Shown here: positions 31,780-41,806 of the stretch, piece after piece
Layout of the letters: every line of letters starts with the position of its first letter
Numbering within the stretch: the stretch's first letter is position 1
DNA from: Xanthobacter oligotrophicus
GTDB lineage: Bacteria > Pseudomonadota > Alphaproteobacteria > Rhizobiales > Xanthobacteraceae
Assembly: GCF_008364685.1 (NCBI RefSeq)
Contig: NZ_VTTL01000005.1
Location: 186,001-250,000, forward strand
Reading direction: 5' to 3'
DNA length: 64,000 nucleotides
Notes under the pieces: generated by a model
Database searches by the model: none
Seen by the model: only the letters and a program-made list of their open reading frames with translations
What the model was told of the DNA's origin: nothing
Translations under genes and position numbers: made by a program

Positions 31780-33273
31780 ATGCATACCAGGACACCGCCG
31801 GCCGCGATGCCGCCCGCTGCGAGACCTGCCAGCCTGCACCGTACGGTGGCCATGTCGCTGGTGCTTGCCGCCGCCTATGTGGTGCTGGGGCGGCTGACGT
31901 TCGCCGTGTCCGTGGAGTACGGCAACGTCACCAGCGTGGTGTTCGCGCCGGAGGGCGTGGCGCTGGCCTTCTGCATCCTGTTCGGCCCGCGGGTGGCGCT
32001 CGGCATCTTCCTCGGCCAGACCATCCTGTCCCTGTGGTCGGGGCCATCCCTGCTCGGCGGGGCGGTCATCGGCCTCACCAATGCCGCTGAAGGCGCCCTC
32101 GGGGGCTGGCTGTTCCGGCGCATGGCGATCTCGCCGCGCTTCGGCCGCCCGCGCGACGTGGCGTTGTTCGTGGCGATGGTGTTCCTGATCCTGCAGCCCG
32201 TCAGCGCCAGCGGCGGGGTGCTGGTGCTGTATCTTTTGGGCGCCATCCCCACCGACCTCATCCCGGCGGGCTGGGCGCCGTGGTGGATCCAGGGCCTGCA
32301 GAAGCCCCTGCCGTCGCTGGATCTGGTCCCCTCGGCCTGGGTGCACTGGTGGATCGGCAATTCGGTGGGGCAGTTGCTGGTGGCGCCGCTCATCCTCGCC
32401 TGGAGCGTGCCGCCGACCCGCCCGGGAGCGCCCAAGAGCCGACTCGACTTCATGCTGAGCGCCGGCGGCGTCCTGCTGGTGGCGGCGCTGGCCCTGAGCG
32501 GGATCCCGACCCACCCCCTGCTCCTGCTTGCCGTGACCTATTTCCTCCTGGTGTGGATCGGGCTTCGGCGGGGGCTGCGGGGCATCACCCTCGCCAACGT
32601 GCTCATCGGTGCCGCGGTGACCTGGGCGGGGGCGTCGGGGGCGGGGTTCATGTCCCATCTGTCGGTGGCCGACCGCCTGTCCAACGTCGGCTTCTTCGTG
32701 GCGGCGGCGTGCACCTTTTCCCTGATGCTGTTCGCCATGTTCGAGGAGCGGCGGCTCCTCATCGACCGGCTGACCCGGCTTGCGTCATGGGATTCGCTGG
32801 TCGAGCTTCACAACCGCCGCCATTTCATCGAGAGAGCGGACCGCGAGGTAGCCGCCGCGCAGCGCTACGGCCGCGACCTGGTGCTGCTCATGCTCGATGC
32901 CGACAATTTCAAGGAGCTGAACGACCAATACGGCCATGCCGCCGGGGATGCCGCCCTGAAGATGATCGCGGAGGCCTGTACGGCGGTCGCGCGCCAGACT
33001 GATGTGACGGGCCGGATCGGCGGCGAGGAATTTGCGCTTCTCCTGCCCCACGCCACCCTTGAAGGCGGCCAGGAACTGGCCGAACGGCTGCGCCGGCAGA
33101 TCGCGGCGGCCCCGGTCCAGATCGCGACCGGCGGCCTGTTCCATGTCACCGTCAGCATCGGCATCGCCCGGCTGGGCCGGCGGGAAAGCCTCGACGCGCT
33201 GATGCGCGCCGCCGACCGGGCGCTCTATGCCGCCAAGCGGGCCGGGCGCAACCGGGCGGCGCTGGCGGATTGA
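31780..33273 (+). CDS. MASE1-GGDEF diguanylate cyclase
   Basis: A 497-residue membrane-bound cyclase making cyclic di-GMP. Residues about 25-315 form a MASE1 sensor with eight or so helices (NVTSVVFAPEGVALAFCILFGP is characteristic). The C-terminal GGDEF domain (about 335-495) has the active signature GGEEF at 414-418 and a product-inhibition I-site RQTD at 405-408, five residues upstream. No EAL domain. The signal is unknown. The first 20 residues are low complexity; a later ATG is possible. Confidence 0.93.
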   Translation: MHTRTPPAAMPPAARPASLHRTVAMSLVLAAAYVVLGRLTFAVSVEYGNVTSVVFAPEGVALAFCILFGPRVALGIFLGQTILSLWSGPSLLGGAVIGLTNAAEGALGGWLFRRMAISPRFGRPRDVALFVAMVFLILQPVSASGGVLVLYLLGAIPTDLIPAGWAPWWIQGLQKPLPSLDLVPSAWVHWWIGNSVGQLLVAPLILAWSVPPTRPGAPKSRLDFMLSAGGVLLVAALALSGIPTHPLLLLAVTYFLLVWIGLRRGLRGITLANVLIGAAVTWAGASGAGFMSHLSVADRLSNVGFFVAAACTFSLMLFAMFEERRLLIDRLTRLASWDSLVELHNRRHFIERADREVAAAQRYGRDLVLLMLDADNFKELNDQYGHAAGDAALKMIAEACTAVARQTDVTGRIGGEEFALLLPHATLEGGQELAERLRRQIAAAPVQIATGGLFHVTVSIGIARLGRRESLDALMRAADRALYAAKRAGRNRAALAD

Positions 33274-33296
33274 GGGGGGCGGCGGCATCCCATACC

Positions 33297-33325
33297 TTGA
33301 CGCAGCAGCGCTCTGCCCCTATACG
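33297..33325 (+). promoter_or_regulatory. Promoter of rpmB
   Basis: -35 TTGACG (33297-33302), 17-base spacer, -10 TATACG (33320-33325), leaving a leader of about 85 bases before the rpmB start codon. Confidence 0.65.
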
Positions 33326-33417
33326 AGCCGCTTCCCGATAGAGCGGGTGAGTGCGGCAGGGTCGTCTGGCCCCGCTTCGCGTTCCCCGCTGAAGACCAGA
33401 TAAGAAGGACTTCTGCC

Positions 33418-33720
33418 ATGTCCCGGCGGTGTGACCTGACCGGCAAGGGTGTTCTGAGCGGCCACAAGGTGAGCCACTCGAACCACAAGACCAAGCGCCG
33501 GTTCCTCCCGAACCTGTGCAACGTCACCCTTGAGAGCGAGACGCTGAAGCGCACCATCCGCCTCCGGGTGAGCGCCAACGCGCTCAAGAGCGTGGATCAT
33601 CGCGGCGGCCTCGACGCCTTCCTCAAGAAGGCCCACGACGAGGAACTGTCCCCGCGCGCGCTCGACTTCAAGCGCCTGATCGCCAAGGCTGCGGCCGAGG
33701 CGGCCTCCACCGCGGCCTGA
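33418..33720 (+). CDS. rpmB: 50S ribosomal protein L28
   Basis: A 100-residue large-subunit protein. The N-terminal [22 protein letters not shown] and [15 protein letters not shown], then [21 protein letters not shown], are diagnostic of bacterial L28 in the longer alphaproteobacterial form. AAGGA lies upstream of the ATG. It stands alone between its own promoter and a terminator hairpin. Confidence 0.98.
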   Translation: MSRRCDLTGKGVLSGHKVSHSNHKTKRRFLPNLCNVTLESETLKRTIRLRVSANALKSVDHRGGLDAFLKKAHDEELSPRALDFKRLIAKAAAEAASTAA

Positions 33721-33760
33721 GGCCGGCGCCCGGGTTCCGGGCACGATTTTCGAGAAATCG

Positions 33761-33791
33761 ACCCGCGGGTGGCCATGCCCCCGCGGGTTTT
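33761..33791 (+). terminator. Rho-independent terminator of rpmB
   Basis: A nine-bp stem ACCCGCGGG / CCCGCGGGT with a ten-base loop, followed by TTTT (33788-33791). Confidence 0.75.
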
Positions 33792-33979
33792 CGTCGTTCC
33801 AGGCCTGATGGATTCCGGCCTGATGGAATCTTGGGTGAGTCCTGAAGGGTGAGCCCCTCCCGGTGCCATGTCCGGGCTTTACCCCAGTGTTGCGCCGATC
33901 GACGCGCCGAGAGCCGTGCCCGAAGACGCCTCCCGCCGGCTCTTCCCTTGCGGGGGGAGCAGGCGGGAGGCCGCCGTGA

Positions 33980-35551
33980 TTACTCCGCCGCGTCGGCCAC
34001 CGGCGCCGGCTTCACCCAGCGCAGCACCGGGGAGCGGGCGGCGCGGGTTTCGTCGAGGCGGCGGCGCGGGGCGTAATAGGGGGCGCCGAGGAAGCGCTCC
34101 TTGTCCCCGGCCTTGGCGGCCAGCGCCAGATCCCTGAGCGCCGCGATGAACAGGTCGAGCGAGGCCTTGGATTCGCTCTCCGTGGGCTCGATGAGCATGG
34201 CCCCGTGCACCACCAGCGGGAAATAGACCGTCATGGGGTGGTAGCCCTCGTCGATGAGGGCCTTGGCCACGTCCAGGGTGGTGAGGCCGGTGCCGGCGAG
34301 CCAGGTGTCGTCGAACAGCGCCTCGTGCATGGCCGGCCGCTCGGCGAAGGGCGCGCTCATGAGGTCCATGAGGCAGGCGCGGATATAGTTGGCCGACAGC
34401 ACCGCGTCTTCCGAGGCCTGCCGCATGCCGTCCGCGCCGTGGGACAGCATCCATGCCAGGGCGCGCACGAACATGCCCATCTGGCCGTGGAAGGCGCTCA
34501 TGCGGCCCAGTGCCTGCTGGGCGCCGTCCGCGCCTTCATCCTCCACCAGCACCAGCCCCTCGGCGGTGGCGACCAGCGCCGGCACCGGTGCGAAGGGGGC
34601 CAGCGCGTCGGAGAGCACCACCGGCCCCGCCCCCGGACCACCGCCGCCGTGGGGCGTGGAGAAGGTCTTGTGCAAATTGATGTGCATGGCATCGACCCCA
34701 AGGTCGGCGATGCGCACCTTGCCGAGGATGGCGTTGAAATTGGCGCCGTCCGAATAGAAATAGGCGCCGGCGTCGTGCACCGCCTCGGCGATGGCCACCA
34801 CGTCGCGCTCGAACAGCCCGCAGGTGTTGGGATTGGTGAGCATCAGCGCCGCCACCTCGGGACCGAGCGCGGCCTTCACCGCCTCCGGGTCCACCGTGCC
34901 GTCCGGGCGGGCGGGGATGGAGCGCACCTGATAGCCGATGAGAGCGGCGGTCGCGGGATTGGTGCCGTGGGCGCTCTCGGGCACCAGCACCACATGGCGC
35001 GCATCGCCTTCGCCACGGGAGGCGTGTGCGGCCTTGATGGCCATCATGCCGCACAATTCGCCGTGGGCGCCGGCCTTGGGGGTGAGCGCCACCGCCTGCA
35101 TGCCGGTGAGTTCCAAGAGGTAGCGCGACAGCTCGGCCATGAGGCCCAGCGCGCCCTTCACCGTGGATTGCGGCTGCAGCGGATGAATGTCGGCAAAGCC
35201 CGGCAGCCGCGCCATCTTCTCGTTGAGGCGCGGATTGTGCTTCATGGTGCACGAGCCGAGCGGGAACAGGCCGCTGTCGATGCCATAGTTCATGCGCGAC
35301 AGGCGCACGTAATGGCGCATGGCCTCGGGCTCGCAGAGGCCGGGCAGGTCCAGCGGCGCGGTGCGGGCCTGGGTGCCGAGGCGGTCGCGGAACGGCGCGG
35401 GCTCGGTAATGTCGACGCCCGTCACCTCGGTGCGGCCGATCTCGAAGATCAGGCCTTCCTCCAGGTCCAGCGCGCGGTTGCCGGTGAAGGTCTGCGGGCC
35501 CGTGAGGGCAGTGGAATGCGGCGCGGTGGCGCCGCGGCCTTCGCGGTTCAT
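33980..35551 (-). CDS. gcvPB: Glycine dehydrogenase (decarboxylating) subunit 2
   Basis: The 523-residue C-terminal half of a split P-protein, the PLP enzyme that decarboxylates glycine and loads the amine on GcvH. The PLP lysine is K295 in NLHKTFSTPHGGGGPG. Other motifs: RLSRMNYGIDSGLFPLGSCTMKHNP, TPKAGAHGELCGMM and VPESAHGTNPATAA. The N-terminal 20 residues are variable. The ATG overlaps the gcvPA stop by one base, so the two halves are made in equal amounts. Confidence 0.97.
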   Translation of the reverse strand: MNREGRGATAPHSTALTGPQTFTGNRALDLEEGLIFEIGRTEVTGVDITEPAPFRDRLGTQARTAPLDLPGLCEPEAMRHYVRLSRMNYGIDSGLFPLGSCTMKHNPRLNEKMARLPGFADIHPLQPQSTVKGALGLMAELSRYLLELTGMQAVALTPKAGAHGELCGMMAIKAAHASRGEGDARHVVLVPESAHGTNPATAALIGYQVRSIPARPDGTVDPEAVKAALGPEVAALMLTNPNTCGLFERDVVAIAEAVHDAGAYFYSDGANFNAILGKVRIADLGVDAMHINLHKTFSTPHGGGGPGAGPVVLSDALAPFAPVPALVATAEGLVLVEDEGADGAQQALGRMSAFHGQMGMFVRALAWMLSHGADGMRQASEDAVLSANYIRACLMDLMSAPFAERPAMHEALFDDTWLAGTGLTTLDVAKALIDEGYHPMTVYFPLVVHGAMLIEPTESESKASLDLFIAALRDLALAAKAGDKERFLGAPYYAPRRRLDETRAARSPVLRWVKPAPVADAAE

Positions 35552-36891
35552 CACAGCACCTCCTTCAGGGCGGCGGCATAGGCGGCGCGGTCGTCTTGCG
35601 TGGTCGTCTCGGTGGCGGCGACGAGGATGAGGTCGTCGAGGCCCGATGTGGGCGCGAGGCGCGAATAGGGCACGCCGCCAAGGATGCCCCTGGCCGCCAG
35701 CTTCTCCACCATGTCCGCCGCCGAGCCGGGCACGCGCAGGGTGAATTCGTTGAAGAAGGTATCGTTGATCACGCTCACCCCCTTCACCGCCGCCAGCCGG
35801 TCCGCGAGATCGCAGGCGGCCGCGTGGTTGGCGCGGGCGAGGCGGGTGAGGCCGGTCTTGCCCAGCAGGCTCATGTGGATGGTGAAGGCCAGCGCGCACA
35901 GGCCCGAATTGGTGCAGATGTTGGAGGTGGCCTTCTCGCGGCGGATGTGCTGCTCGCGGGTGGACAGCGTCAGCACGAAGCCGCGCCGGCCTTCCGCGTC
36001 CACCGTCTCGCCGGCAAGCCGCCCCGGCATCTGGCGCACAAACTTCTGGCGGGTGGCGAAAAGGCCCACATAAGGCCCGCCGAAATTCAGCGCATTGCCG
36101 ATGGACTGGCCCTCGCCCACCACGATGTCGGCGCCCTGCGCCCCCGGCGGCTCGATGAGGCCCAGCGCCACCGCTTCCGTGAACACAGTCACCAGCAGCG
36201 CGCCGGCCTTGTGGGCGGCTTCGGCGATGGGCTTCAGGTCCACGAGGTTGCCGAACACGTCCGGTGACTGCACCACCACGCAGGAGACCGTGTCGTCGAT
36301 GGGGGTGATGAGGTCTTCCTCGCCGAACGGGGCGGGCGGCAGCGCCACCACTTCGTCGGCGGCGTAGCGCGAGAGGGTCTCGATGGTGGCGCGATAATGG
36401 GGATGCAGGTTGCCCGCCAGCACCGCCTTGCGGCGCTTGGTGATGCGGTGGGCCATGAGCACCGCCTCGGCGGCGGCGGTGGAGCCGTCATACATGGAGG
36501 CGTTCGCCACCTCCATGGCGGTCAGCTCCGCCACCTGGGTCTGGAACTCGAACAGATATTGCAGCGTGCCCTGGGCGATCTCGGGCTGATACGGCGTGTA
36601 GGAGGTGAGGAATTCCGAGCGCTGGATCAGGTGGTCCACGGTGGCCGGCACATGGTGGCGATAGGCCCCCGCGCCCACGAAGAAGGGCACGGAGCCGGCC
36701 GGCACATTCTGCCCGGCGAGGCGGGCCAGCGTCCGCTCCACCTCCAACTCGCCGGTGTGGAGGGCGAGGCGCGGCAGCGCGGTCTCGCGCTTGTCGGCGG
36801 GGATATCGGCGAACAGCCCATCCACCGAGGCGACGCCGATCCGCGCCAGCATCTCGGCGCGGTCCTCGGGGGTGAGGGGGAGATAGCGCAT
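35551..36891 (-). CDS. gcvPA: Glycine dehydrogenase (decarboxylating) subunit 1
   Basis: The 446-residue N-terminal half of the split P-protein; it pairs with GcvPB as an alpha2beta2 enzyme. Recognisable segments: [76 protein letters not shown], and [21 protein letters not shown]. No PLP lysine motif, as expected for this half. It starts 12 bases after osmC ends. Confidence 0.97.
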   Translation of the reverse strand: MRYLPLTPEDRAEMLARIGVASVDGLFADIPADKRETALPRLALHTGELEVERTLARLAGQNVPAGSVPFFVGAGAYRHHVPATVDHLIQRSEFLTSYTPYQPEIAQGTLQYLFEFQTQVAELTAMEVANASMYDGSTAAAEAVLMAHRITKRRKAVLAGNLHPHYRATIETLSRYAADEVVALPPAPFGEEDLITPIDDTVSCVVVQSPDVFGNLVDLKPIAEAAHKAGALLVTVFTEAVALGLIEPPGAQGADIVVGEGQSIGNALNFGGPYVGLFATRQKFVRQMPGRLAGETVDAEGRRGFVLTLSTREQHIRREKATSNICTNSGLCALAFTIHMSLLGKTGLTRLARANHAAACDLADRLAAVKGVSVINDTFFNEFTLRVPGSAADMVEKLAARGILGGVPYSRLAPTSGLDDLILVAATETTTQDDRAAYAAALKEVL

Positions 36892-36903
36892 GGGAATCCC
36901 GGG

Positions 36904-37377
36904 TCAGGCGGTGGTGAAGCGCGGCGTGATGATGATGTCTGCGCGCACGGAATGGGCGATGAAGCATTCCTCGTGCGCCCGGTGATGGATGGCCTCCACA
37001 TCCGCCGCGGAGGGCAGCTTGTCGCCGGAGAAGACCATTACGGGCGTGAGGGTGATGCGGGAGATGAAGAGCTTGCCCTTCTCGTTGGGCGTCATCTCGC
37101 CCACGGCAGCATCCTCGTAGCTGTCCACGCGGAAGCCAGCGCGTCGGGCGAAATCCAGCGCGAACAGCATGTGGCAGCTGGCGGCCGAGGCCACCAGCGC
37201 CTCTTCCGGGTCCACCGCGTCCTCACGGGAGAGCGGCACGCGCACGGAAGACGGCGCCGACGAGCCGGGCACCTCAAGGCCGTCGAACGCCCAGACATGG
37301 GCGCGGGCATAGCGCCCATCGGTGAAGACGGCATCGCCCCGCGCCCAGCGGATGGTCGCTTTGTGGTCGCTCGCCAT
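36904..37377 (-). CDS. OsmC family peroxiredoxin-like protein
   Basis: A 157-residue OsmC/Ohr-type protein that reduces organic hydroperoxides. The two redox cysteines are seen in SAASCHMLFALDFARRAGF and in HEECFIAHSVRADI. It sits between gcvH and gcvPA with spacings of 2 and 12 bases, so it is cotranscribed with the glycine cleavage genes and would come under the glycine riboswitch. The GcvH/GcvP complex depends on lipoyl groups, which are sensitive to oxidants; a protective link is inference. Confidence 0.9.
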   Translation of the reverse strand: MASDHKATIRWARGDAVFTDGRYARAHVWAFDGLEVPGSSAPSSVRVPLSREDAVDPEEALVASAASCHMLFALDFARRAGFRVDSYEDAAVGEMTPNEKGKLFISRITLTPVMVFSGDKLPSAADVEAIHHRAHEECFIAHSVRADIIITPRFTTA

Positions 37378-37379
37378 GG

Positions 37380-37757
37380 TCAGGCCAGGGTGTCCAGGAA
37401 GTCCTTGTAGGCGTGCTCGTTCAAAAGCTCGTCCAGCTCGGCGGGGTTGGAGAGCTTCAGCTTCATGAACCAGCCCTTGCCCTCCGCGGCCTCGTTCACG
37501 AGGCCGGGGGCGCCTTCCAGCTCGCTGTTCACCTCCACCACCTCGCCGGAGAGGGGGGCATAGACCTCGCTCGCCGCCTTCACGCTCTCCACCACGGCGG
37601 CCTCGCCGCCCTTGGTCACGATCTTGCCGATCTCCGGCAGCTCGACGAACACTACGTCGCCGAGCTGCTGCTGGGCGTAGTCGGAGATGCCCACCACGGC
37701 CACGTCGCCTTCGACGCGCACATATTCGTGGTCCTTCGTGTAGCGCACGCTCGTCAT
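37380..37757 (-). CDS. gcvH: Glycine cleavage system H protein
   Basis: The 125-residue lipoyl carrier protein that shuttles the aminomethyl arm between P, T and L proteins. The lipoylated lysine is K60 in [23 protein letters not shown]. The N-terminus [24 protein letters not shown] is typical. It lies three bases after gcvT and two before osmC. Confidence 0.98.
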   Translation of the reverse strand: MTSVRYTKDHEYVRVEGDVAVVGISDYAQQQLGDVVFVELPEIGKIVTKGGEAAVVESVKAASEVYAPLSGEVVEVNSELEGAPGLVNEAAEGKGWFMKLKLSNPAELDELLNEHAYKDFLDTLA

Positions 37758-37760
37758 GGA

Positions 37761-38906
37761 TCAGGCCCCAGCTTTAGGTTTGCGCGCATAGCGCGTCGGC
37801 ACGAACGGGAGGGATGCGACGGTGGCCGCCAGGGCCTTGCCGCGCACGAGAACGTCGAGGCGGGTACCGGGCGCGGACAGGGCCGGCGGCACGTAGCCCA
37901 TGGCGATGGGGGCAGCGAGCGTCGGCGCGAAGCCGCCGGAGGTGACGCGCCCCACCACGGCGCCATCGGATGCGATCTCGGCCCCCTCGCGGGCCGGCGC
38001 GCGGCCCTCAAGCCTCAACCCCACCCGGACGCGGGCCGGGCCCTGCGCCAGTTCGTCCTGGATGCGCCCGGCGCCGGGGAATCCACCCTCGCTGCGCCGC
38101 CGCTTCTGGATGGACCAGTTCAACGCCGCCTCGATGGGGGAGGTGGAAAGATCGATGTCGTGGCCATAGAGGCATAGCCCGGCCTCAAGGCGCAGGCTGT
38201 CGCGGGCGCCGAGGCCGATGGCCTTCACCTCCGGTTCGGCGAGCAGGGCGGCCCACAGCAGGGGGGCGCTCTCGTTCTCGACCGAAATCTCGAAACCGTC
38301 CTCGCCGGTATAGCCGGAACGGGAGACCTCCACCGGGATCCCGTCGAATTCAGTCGGGATGGCCGCCATGAAGTCCAGCGCCGCCGCCGGTGGGCAGTGG
38401 CGGGCCATGACGGCCGCCGCTTCCGGACCCTGCAGGGCGAGCAGCGCGCGTTCCGGGCGCTCGATGAGGGTGACGCCCTCCGGCAGGTGGGCGGCGATGT
38501 GGGCGAAGTCGCCGGCCTTGCAGGCGGCGTTGACCACGAGGATGAGGGTGCCGTCCGCCTCCGGCGCCAGCGGCCGCGTCACCATGAAGTCGTCGATGAT
38601 GCCGCCGTCCTCAGCCAGCAACTGGGAATAGCGCTGCCGGCCGGGCGCGAGATTCAGGAAATCCGCCGGGGCGAGGGCTTCGAGGGCGCGGGTGGTGGTG
38701 GCGTGGTCGGGTCCCTTCAGCAGGGCCTGGCCCATGTGGGAGACATCGAACAGGCCAGCGTGGGTGCGGGTCCAGCCGTGCTCCGCGAGGATGCCGTCGG
38801 GATATTGCACCGGCATCTGGTAGCCGGCGAAGGGCACCATGCGCGCGCCGAGGGCGCGATGGGCGGAGAATAGCGGGGTTTCGAGCAGAGGCTCGGAATG
38901 ATCCAA
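37761..38906 (-). CDS. gcvT: Glycine cleavage system aminomethyltransferase
   Basis: The 381-residue T protein, which moves the methylene group to tetrahydrofolate. Motifs: LGARMVPFAGYQMPVQYPDG, FDVSHMGQ, LAEDGGIIDDFMVTR, SRSGYTGEDGFEISV, and RLEAGLCLYGHDID. I choose a TTG start at 38906 because the alignable protein begins there (LETPLFSAHRALGARM) and GGGAG lies upstream. A longer frame to 38975 has no good site. It is the first gene after the glycine riboswitch. Confidence 0.93.
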   Translation of the reverse strand: MDHSEPLLETPLFSAHRALGARMVPFAGYQMPVQYPDGILAEHGWTRTHAGLFDVSHMGQALLKGPDHATTTRALEALAPADFLNLAPGRQRYSQLLAEDGGIIDDFMVTRPLAPEADGTLILVVNAACKAGDFAHIAAHLPEGVTLIERPERALLALQGPEAAAVMARHCPPAAALDFMAAIPTEFDGIPVEVSRSGYTGEDGFEISVENESAPLLWAALLAEPEVKAIGLGARDSLRLEAGLCLYGHDIDLSTSPIEAALNWSIQKRRRSEGGFPGAGRIQDELAQGPARVRVGLRLEGRAPAREGAEIASDGAVVGRVTSGGFAPTLAAPIAMGYVPPALSAPGTRLDVLVRGKALAATVASLPFVPTRYARKPKAGA

Positions 38907-39002
38907 GGGGGACTCCCGGACGACAGCGCCAATGTCCGAACCCGTCCCGCGCGTCACGACCCAACGGGTCATCACGACGCAAGACGCGGGTCCGCGCGGC
39001 GC

Positions 39003-39220
39003 CCCCTCTGTCTTAGGACCTGAGAGATTTCACCGCGCCTCGTGGAAGGGCACGGCTTACTCCTTCGGTGAGCGCCGAAGATGCGCGTTGCCGCGCAGCA
39101 CCGGCGCTGCTTTCCAGAGATTCGTCCCCCTGCGGTCCTTTGGCCTGAGCGGTTCCGGGGCGGTTGCGCCTTCGGCGCCGGCGTACCTTGCGGTCGCCGG
39201 TCTCTCCCGCAGGGATCGTC
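39003..39220 (-). promoter_or_regulatory. Tandem glycine riboswitch (gcvT element)
   Basis: Two glycine aptamers in a row on the minus strand. Aptamer 1 opens with GCGGGAGAGACC and ends with CTCAGGCCAAAGGACCGCAG; aptamer 2 contains CACCGAAGGAGTAAGCC and closes with ATCTCTCAGGTCC...AAGACAGAGG. Both show the conserved purine-rich core. The last aptamer ends about 95 bases before gcvT, leaving room for an expression platform. It likely turns the operon on when glycine is high. Confidence 0.93.
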
Positions 39221-39309
39221 CGATCACGCCCGAGCCGAGGCCCGAGCGCGCGTGCAGCATAAGCCAATGGCGCCGTGCGTCAACGCGCCCTGCTTCACCG
39301 GACCTTGCT

Positions 39310-40245
39310 TCAACGCGGGGGCGGCGAGAAGGTGCTGGTGGAAGGCGGCGCCTCGAAGCCGCCGGTGGAGGGCGCCGGCGTCAGGGTGCCGCTGCTGCCG
39401 GGGGGCGGGCCGAACACGTCGCCCTGGGGCGCGCTGCCGCCGGACGCGGGCTTCTGCGCCGCCGCCGGCTTCTTCGCGGCGGGTGCGGCGGGCGCTTCGG
39501 AGGTGTCGGCCGCCGGCCTGGGCCGGGGCTTCGGCTTGGCGGCGGGGGCGGGCTTGCGCTCCTTCGCCTCGGTGCCCTGCGGGTCGAAGCCCACATAGAT
39601 CACGTGGCGCTCCATCTCCGCCGGCTTCAGCAGAGGGAAGGCGATCTGCTCCTCCACCACGGTGAAGGCGGCGTGGCCCGGATCAGCGGGCACGTCCACG
39701 GCCACGTTGAAGAATTTGGTGGTGATGTTCTTGGGGGAAGGCCCCTCCTGCACCACGGCGATGCGGATCGGCACCTTGACCTGACCGGGCGTACCCTTCT
39801 CGCCCATCAGGATGCGGCCCTCGATGCCGACGCGGACCATCATGGTGCCGCCGGAGACGGAGCATTCCCGGGCCAGGCGGCCCAGCGTGCCCTGATAACG
39901 CAGCCCCCCGCCGGCAGTGACCTGCCACGAGCCGGCACCGGTGCGCACGGTGACCGGCGGGCAGTCGTAGGTCACGGCGTCGGGGCCGGTGCCCACGATA
40001 AGGGCACCGGTGGTAGCGCTGTTGACCACGCCGGCGGAGGTGCCGCCCGTGCGGGCCACGCCGGTGTCCTGCGCGCCGAACGCGCCGTCCAACCCCTCGC
40101 CCCCGGCGCAGCCGGCGAGCGCCACGGCGAGCATTGCCGGCAGGGCGAGCCGAGGCAGGCGCGAAAAGCGGCGGGCGCGCGCGCCATCCGCCGCGCGAGT
40201 GTCCGCAGCCGTTCCAAATGCACCGGCCTGTTGTGCGCGCACCAT
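39310..40245 (-). CDS. Putative lipoprotein with Ala/Pro-rich tail
   Basis: A 311-residue secreted protein. A basic N-terminus and hydrophobic stretch end in LAVALAGC, a lipobox, so the mature protein would start at the Cys and be lipidated. The central part (about 80-220) contains DCPPVTVRTGAGSW, LGRLARECSVSGGTMMVRVGIEGR and VPIRIAVVQEGPSPKNITTKFFNV, a conserved alphaproteobacterial domain of unknown function. The tail is Ala/Pro/Lys-rich and disordered. The start at 40245 has GGAG nine bases upstream; TTG/ATG two or three codons earlier is possible. Confidence 0.75.
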   Translation of the reverse strand: MVRAQQAGAFGTAADTRAADGARARRFSRLPRLALPAMLAVALAGCAGGEGLDGAFGAQDTGVARTGGTSAGVVNSATTGALIVGTGPDAVTYDCPPVTVRTGAGSWQVTAGGGLRYQGTLGRLARECSVSGGTMMVRVGIEGRILMGEKGTPGQVKVPIRIAVVQEGPSPKNITTKFFNVAVDVPADPGHAAFTVVEEQIAFPLLKPAEMERHVIYVGFDPQGTEAKERKPAPAAKPKPRPRPAADTSEAPAAPAAKKPAAAQKPASGGSAPQGDVFGPPPGSSGTLTPAPSTGGFEAPPSTSTFSPPPR

Positions 40246-40432
40246 GTCCATCAACTCCGTGGGCGCCCCCGATCAGACTGCCTTATAGCAAAGGGGGCAA
40301 GGGCTCGGGAACCGCCCCCCGGCGTTTCCAGGGGCGTCACCGGTTCTCGTGCGGATTAAGGTTACCCGGCGCAACCGTGTGCCCAGGCCGGGGCCGGGGC
40401 TGTCGGGTCTGGGAGAAGCCTCGGTGCCAGGC

Positions 40433-41806
40433 CTAGCCGCCCAGGCCCGCCGGCTTGCCCACCACCACCACGAGGGCGTCGCGGGCGGTGGCGAGGCGCG
40501 CCGCCACGCGCTTCAGGTCGTCGAGGGTGACGGCGCCGATGAGGGCGTTGCGCCGGTCCACATAGTCGATGCCCAGTTCGTCCAGCTGGATCTGGAGCAG
40601 CTGACCGGCCACCTTGGAGGAGGTGTCGAAGCGCAGGGCATAGCTGCCCATGAGATAGCTCTTGGCCTCGTCCAGCTCGGTCTGGCTCGGCCCGTCCTTC
40701 AGGATCTTGCGGAACTCGTCGGTGATGATGGCGATGGATTCGCCCGCCCGCTCGTTCTTGGTGGCGGTGCCGGCGAACCACAGGCCGGTATGGCCGAGGG
40801 CCACCTGGTAGGAATAGACCGAATAGGCCAGCCCGCGGGCCTCGCGCACTTCCTTGAACAGGCGCGAGGAAAATGCGCTGCCGCCGAGGATGTGGTTGAG
40901 CACGAAGGCGGGGATGAAGTCCGGGTCGCGCCGCTCAAGGCCGCCGGTGCCCATCACCACCACCGACTGGGGCACGTCGAGGGGAATGACGTCCACGGTG
41001 CCGATCTTCTGCGGCTCCACATGGGGCACGGGGACCAGGGTGGCGGTGGCCGGCAGGGTGCCGAACACGGCGTCGAGCCGCTTGCCCAGTTCCTCCGCGC
41101 TGATGTCGCCCACCACCGCCACCCGCAGGTTGGAGCGGGCGATGGCGCGCCTGGCGAAGCCGGCGATGTCGTCGCGGCTGATGCGGGCGACCGTCTCCAG
41201 CGTGCCGTCCACCGGCCGGCCATAGGGATGGTCCGGGAAGGCGAGGGCGAACCAGCGGTCGTTGGCGAGGGCGTTGGGCTCGGTGGAGCGCCGGCGCAGC
41301 ATGGCGAGTTGGGAGGCGCGGATGCGTTCCACCGCCTCGGTGTCGAAGCGCGGCTCGGTCACCGAGAGGCACAACAGCTCGAACGCCTTCTCGCGATTCT
41401 CGGACAGGGTGCGCAGCGAGCCGCGGATCTCGTCGCGCCCGGCGTCGAAATGCAGTTCCACCGCATGGTCGGCGAGGGCGCTCTGGAAGGCGTGGGCATC
41501 AAGGGCGCCCGCCCCCTCGTCGAACAGCGAGGCGGTGAGGTTGGCAAGGCCGGGCAGGTCCTTGCCGTCCTGGGAGGCGCCGCCGAGGAAGGCAAACTCC
41601 ACGGCGATCAGGGGCAGGGTGGTGTCGTGCACCAGCCACGCCTTGATGCCGCCGGGGCTCGTCACCTCGGTGATCCGGCTGGACTGGGACTGCGCCGCGG
41701 TGGCGGAAAGAAGGGAAAGGGCCATGGTTACCATCGCAAAGAGGAGACGACCGGCGCGCATGGCGCTGCCGGTCCGGTCGGAAAGGGGGGCGGGGCCAGC
41801 CCTCAC
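40433..41806 (-). CDS. M16 family peptidase-like protein, non-catalytic partner
   Basis: A 457-residue protein of the M16 (pitrilysin/processing peptidase) family with a signal peptide (MRAGRLLFAMVTMALSLLSATAAQ). At the place of the zinc motif HxxEH it reads ASQDGKDLPGLANL, so it should not bind catalytic zinc. It retains the substrate-binding C-terminal features of the family (GSAFSSRLFKEVREARGLAYSVYSY). It is coupled to the active partner by a GTG/TGA overlap, and the two likely form a periplasmic heterodimer. Confidence 0.9.
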   Translation of the reverse strand: MRAGPAPLSDRTGSAMRAGRLLFAMVTMALSLLSATAAQSQSSRITEVTSPGGIKAWLVHDTTLPLIAVEFAFLGGASQDGKDLPGLANLTASLFDEGAGALDAHAFQSALADHAVELHFDAGRDEIRGSLRTLSENREKAFELLCLSVTEPRFDTEAVERIRASQLAMLRRRSTEPNALANDRWFALAFPDHPYGRPVDGTLETVARISRDDIAGFARRAIARSNLRVAVVGDISAEELGKRLDAVFGTLPATATLVPVPHVEPQKIGTVDVIPLDVPQSVVVMGTGGLERRDPDFIPAFVLNHILGGSAFSSRLFKEVREARGLAYSVYSYQVALGHTGLWFAGTATKNERAGESIAIITDEFRKILKDGPSQTELDEAKSYLMGSYALRFDTSSKVAGQLLQIQLDELGIDYVDRRNALIGAVTLDDLKRVAARLATARDALVVVVGKPAGLGG

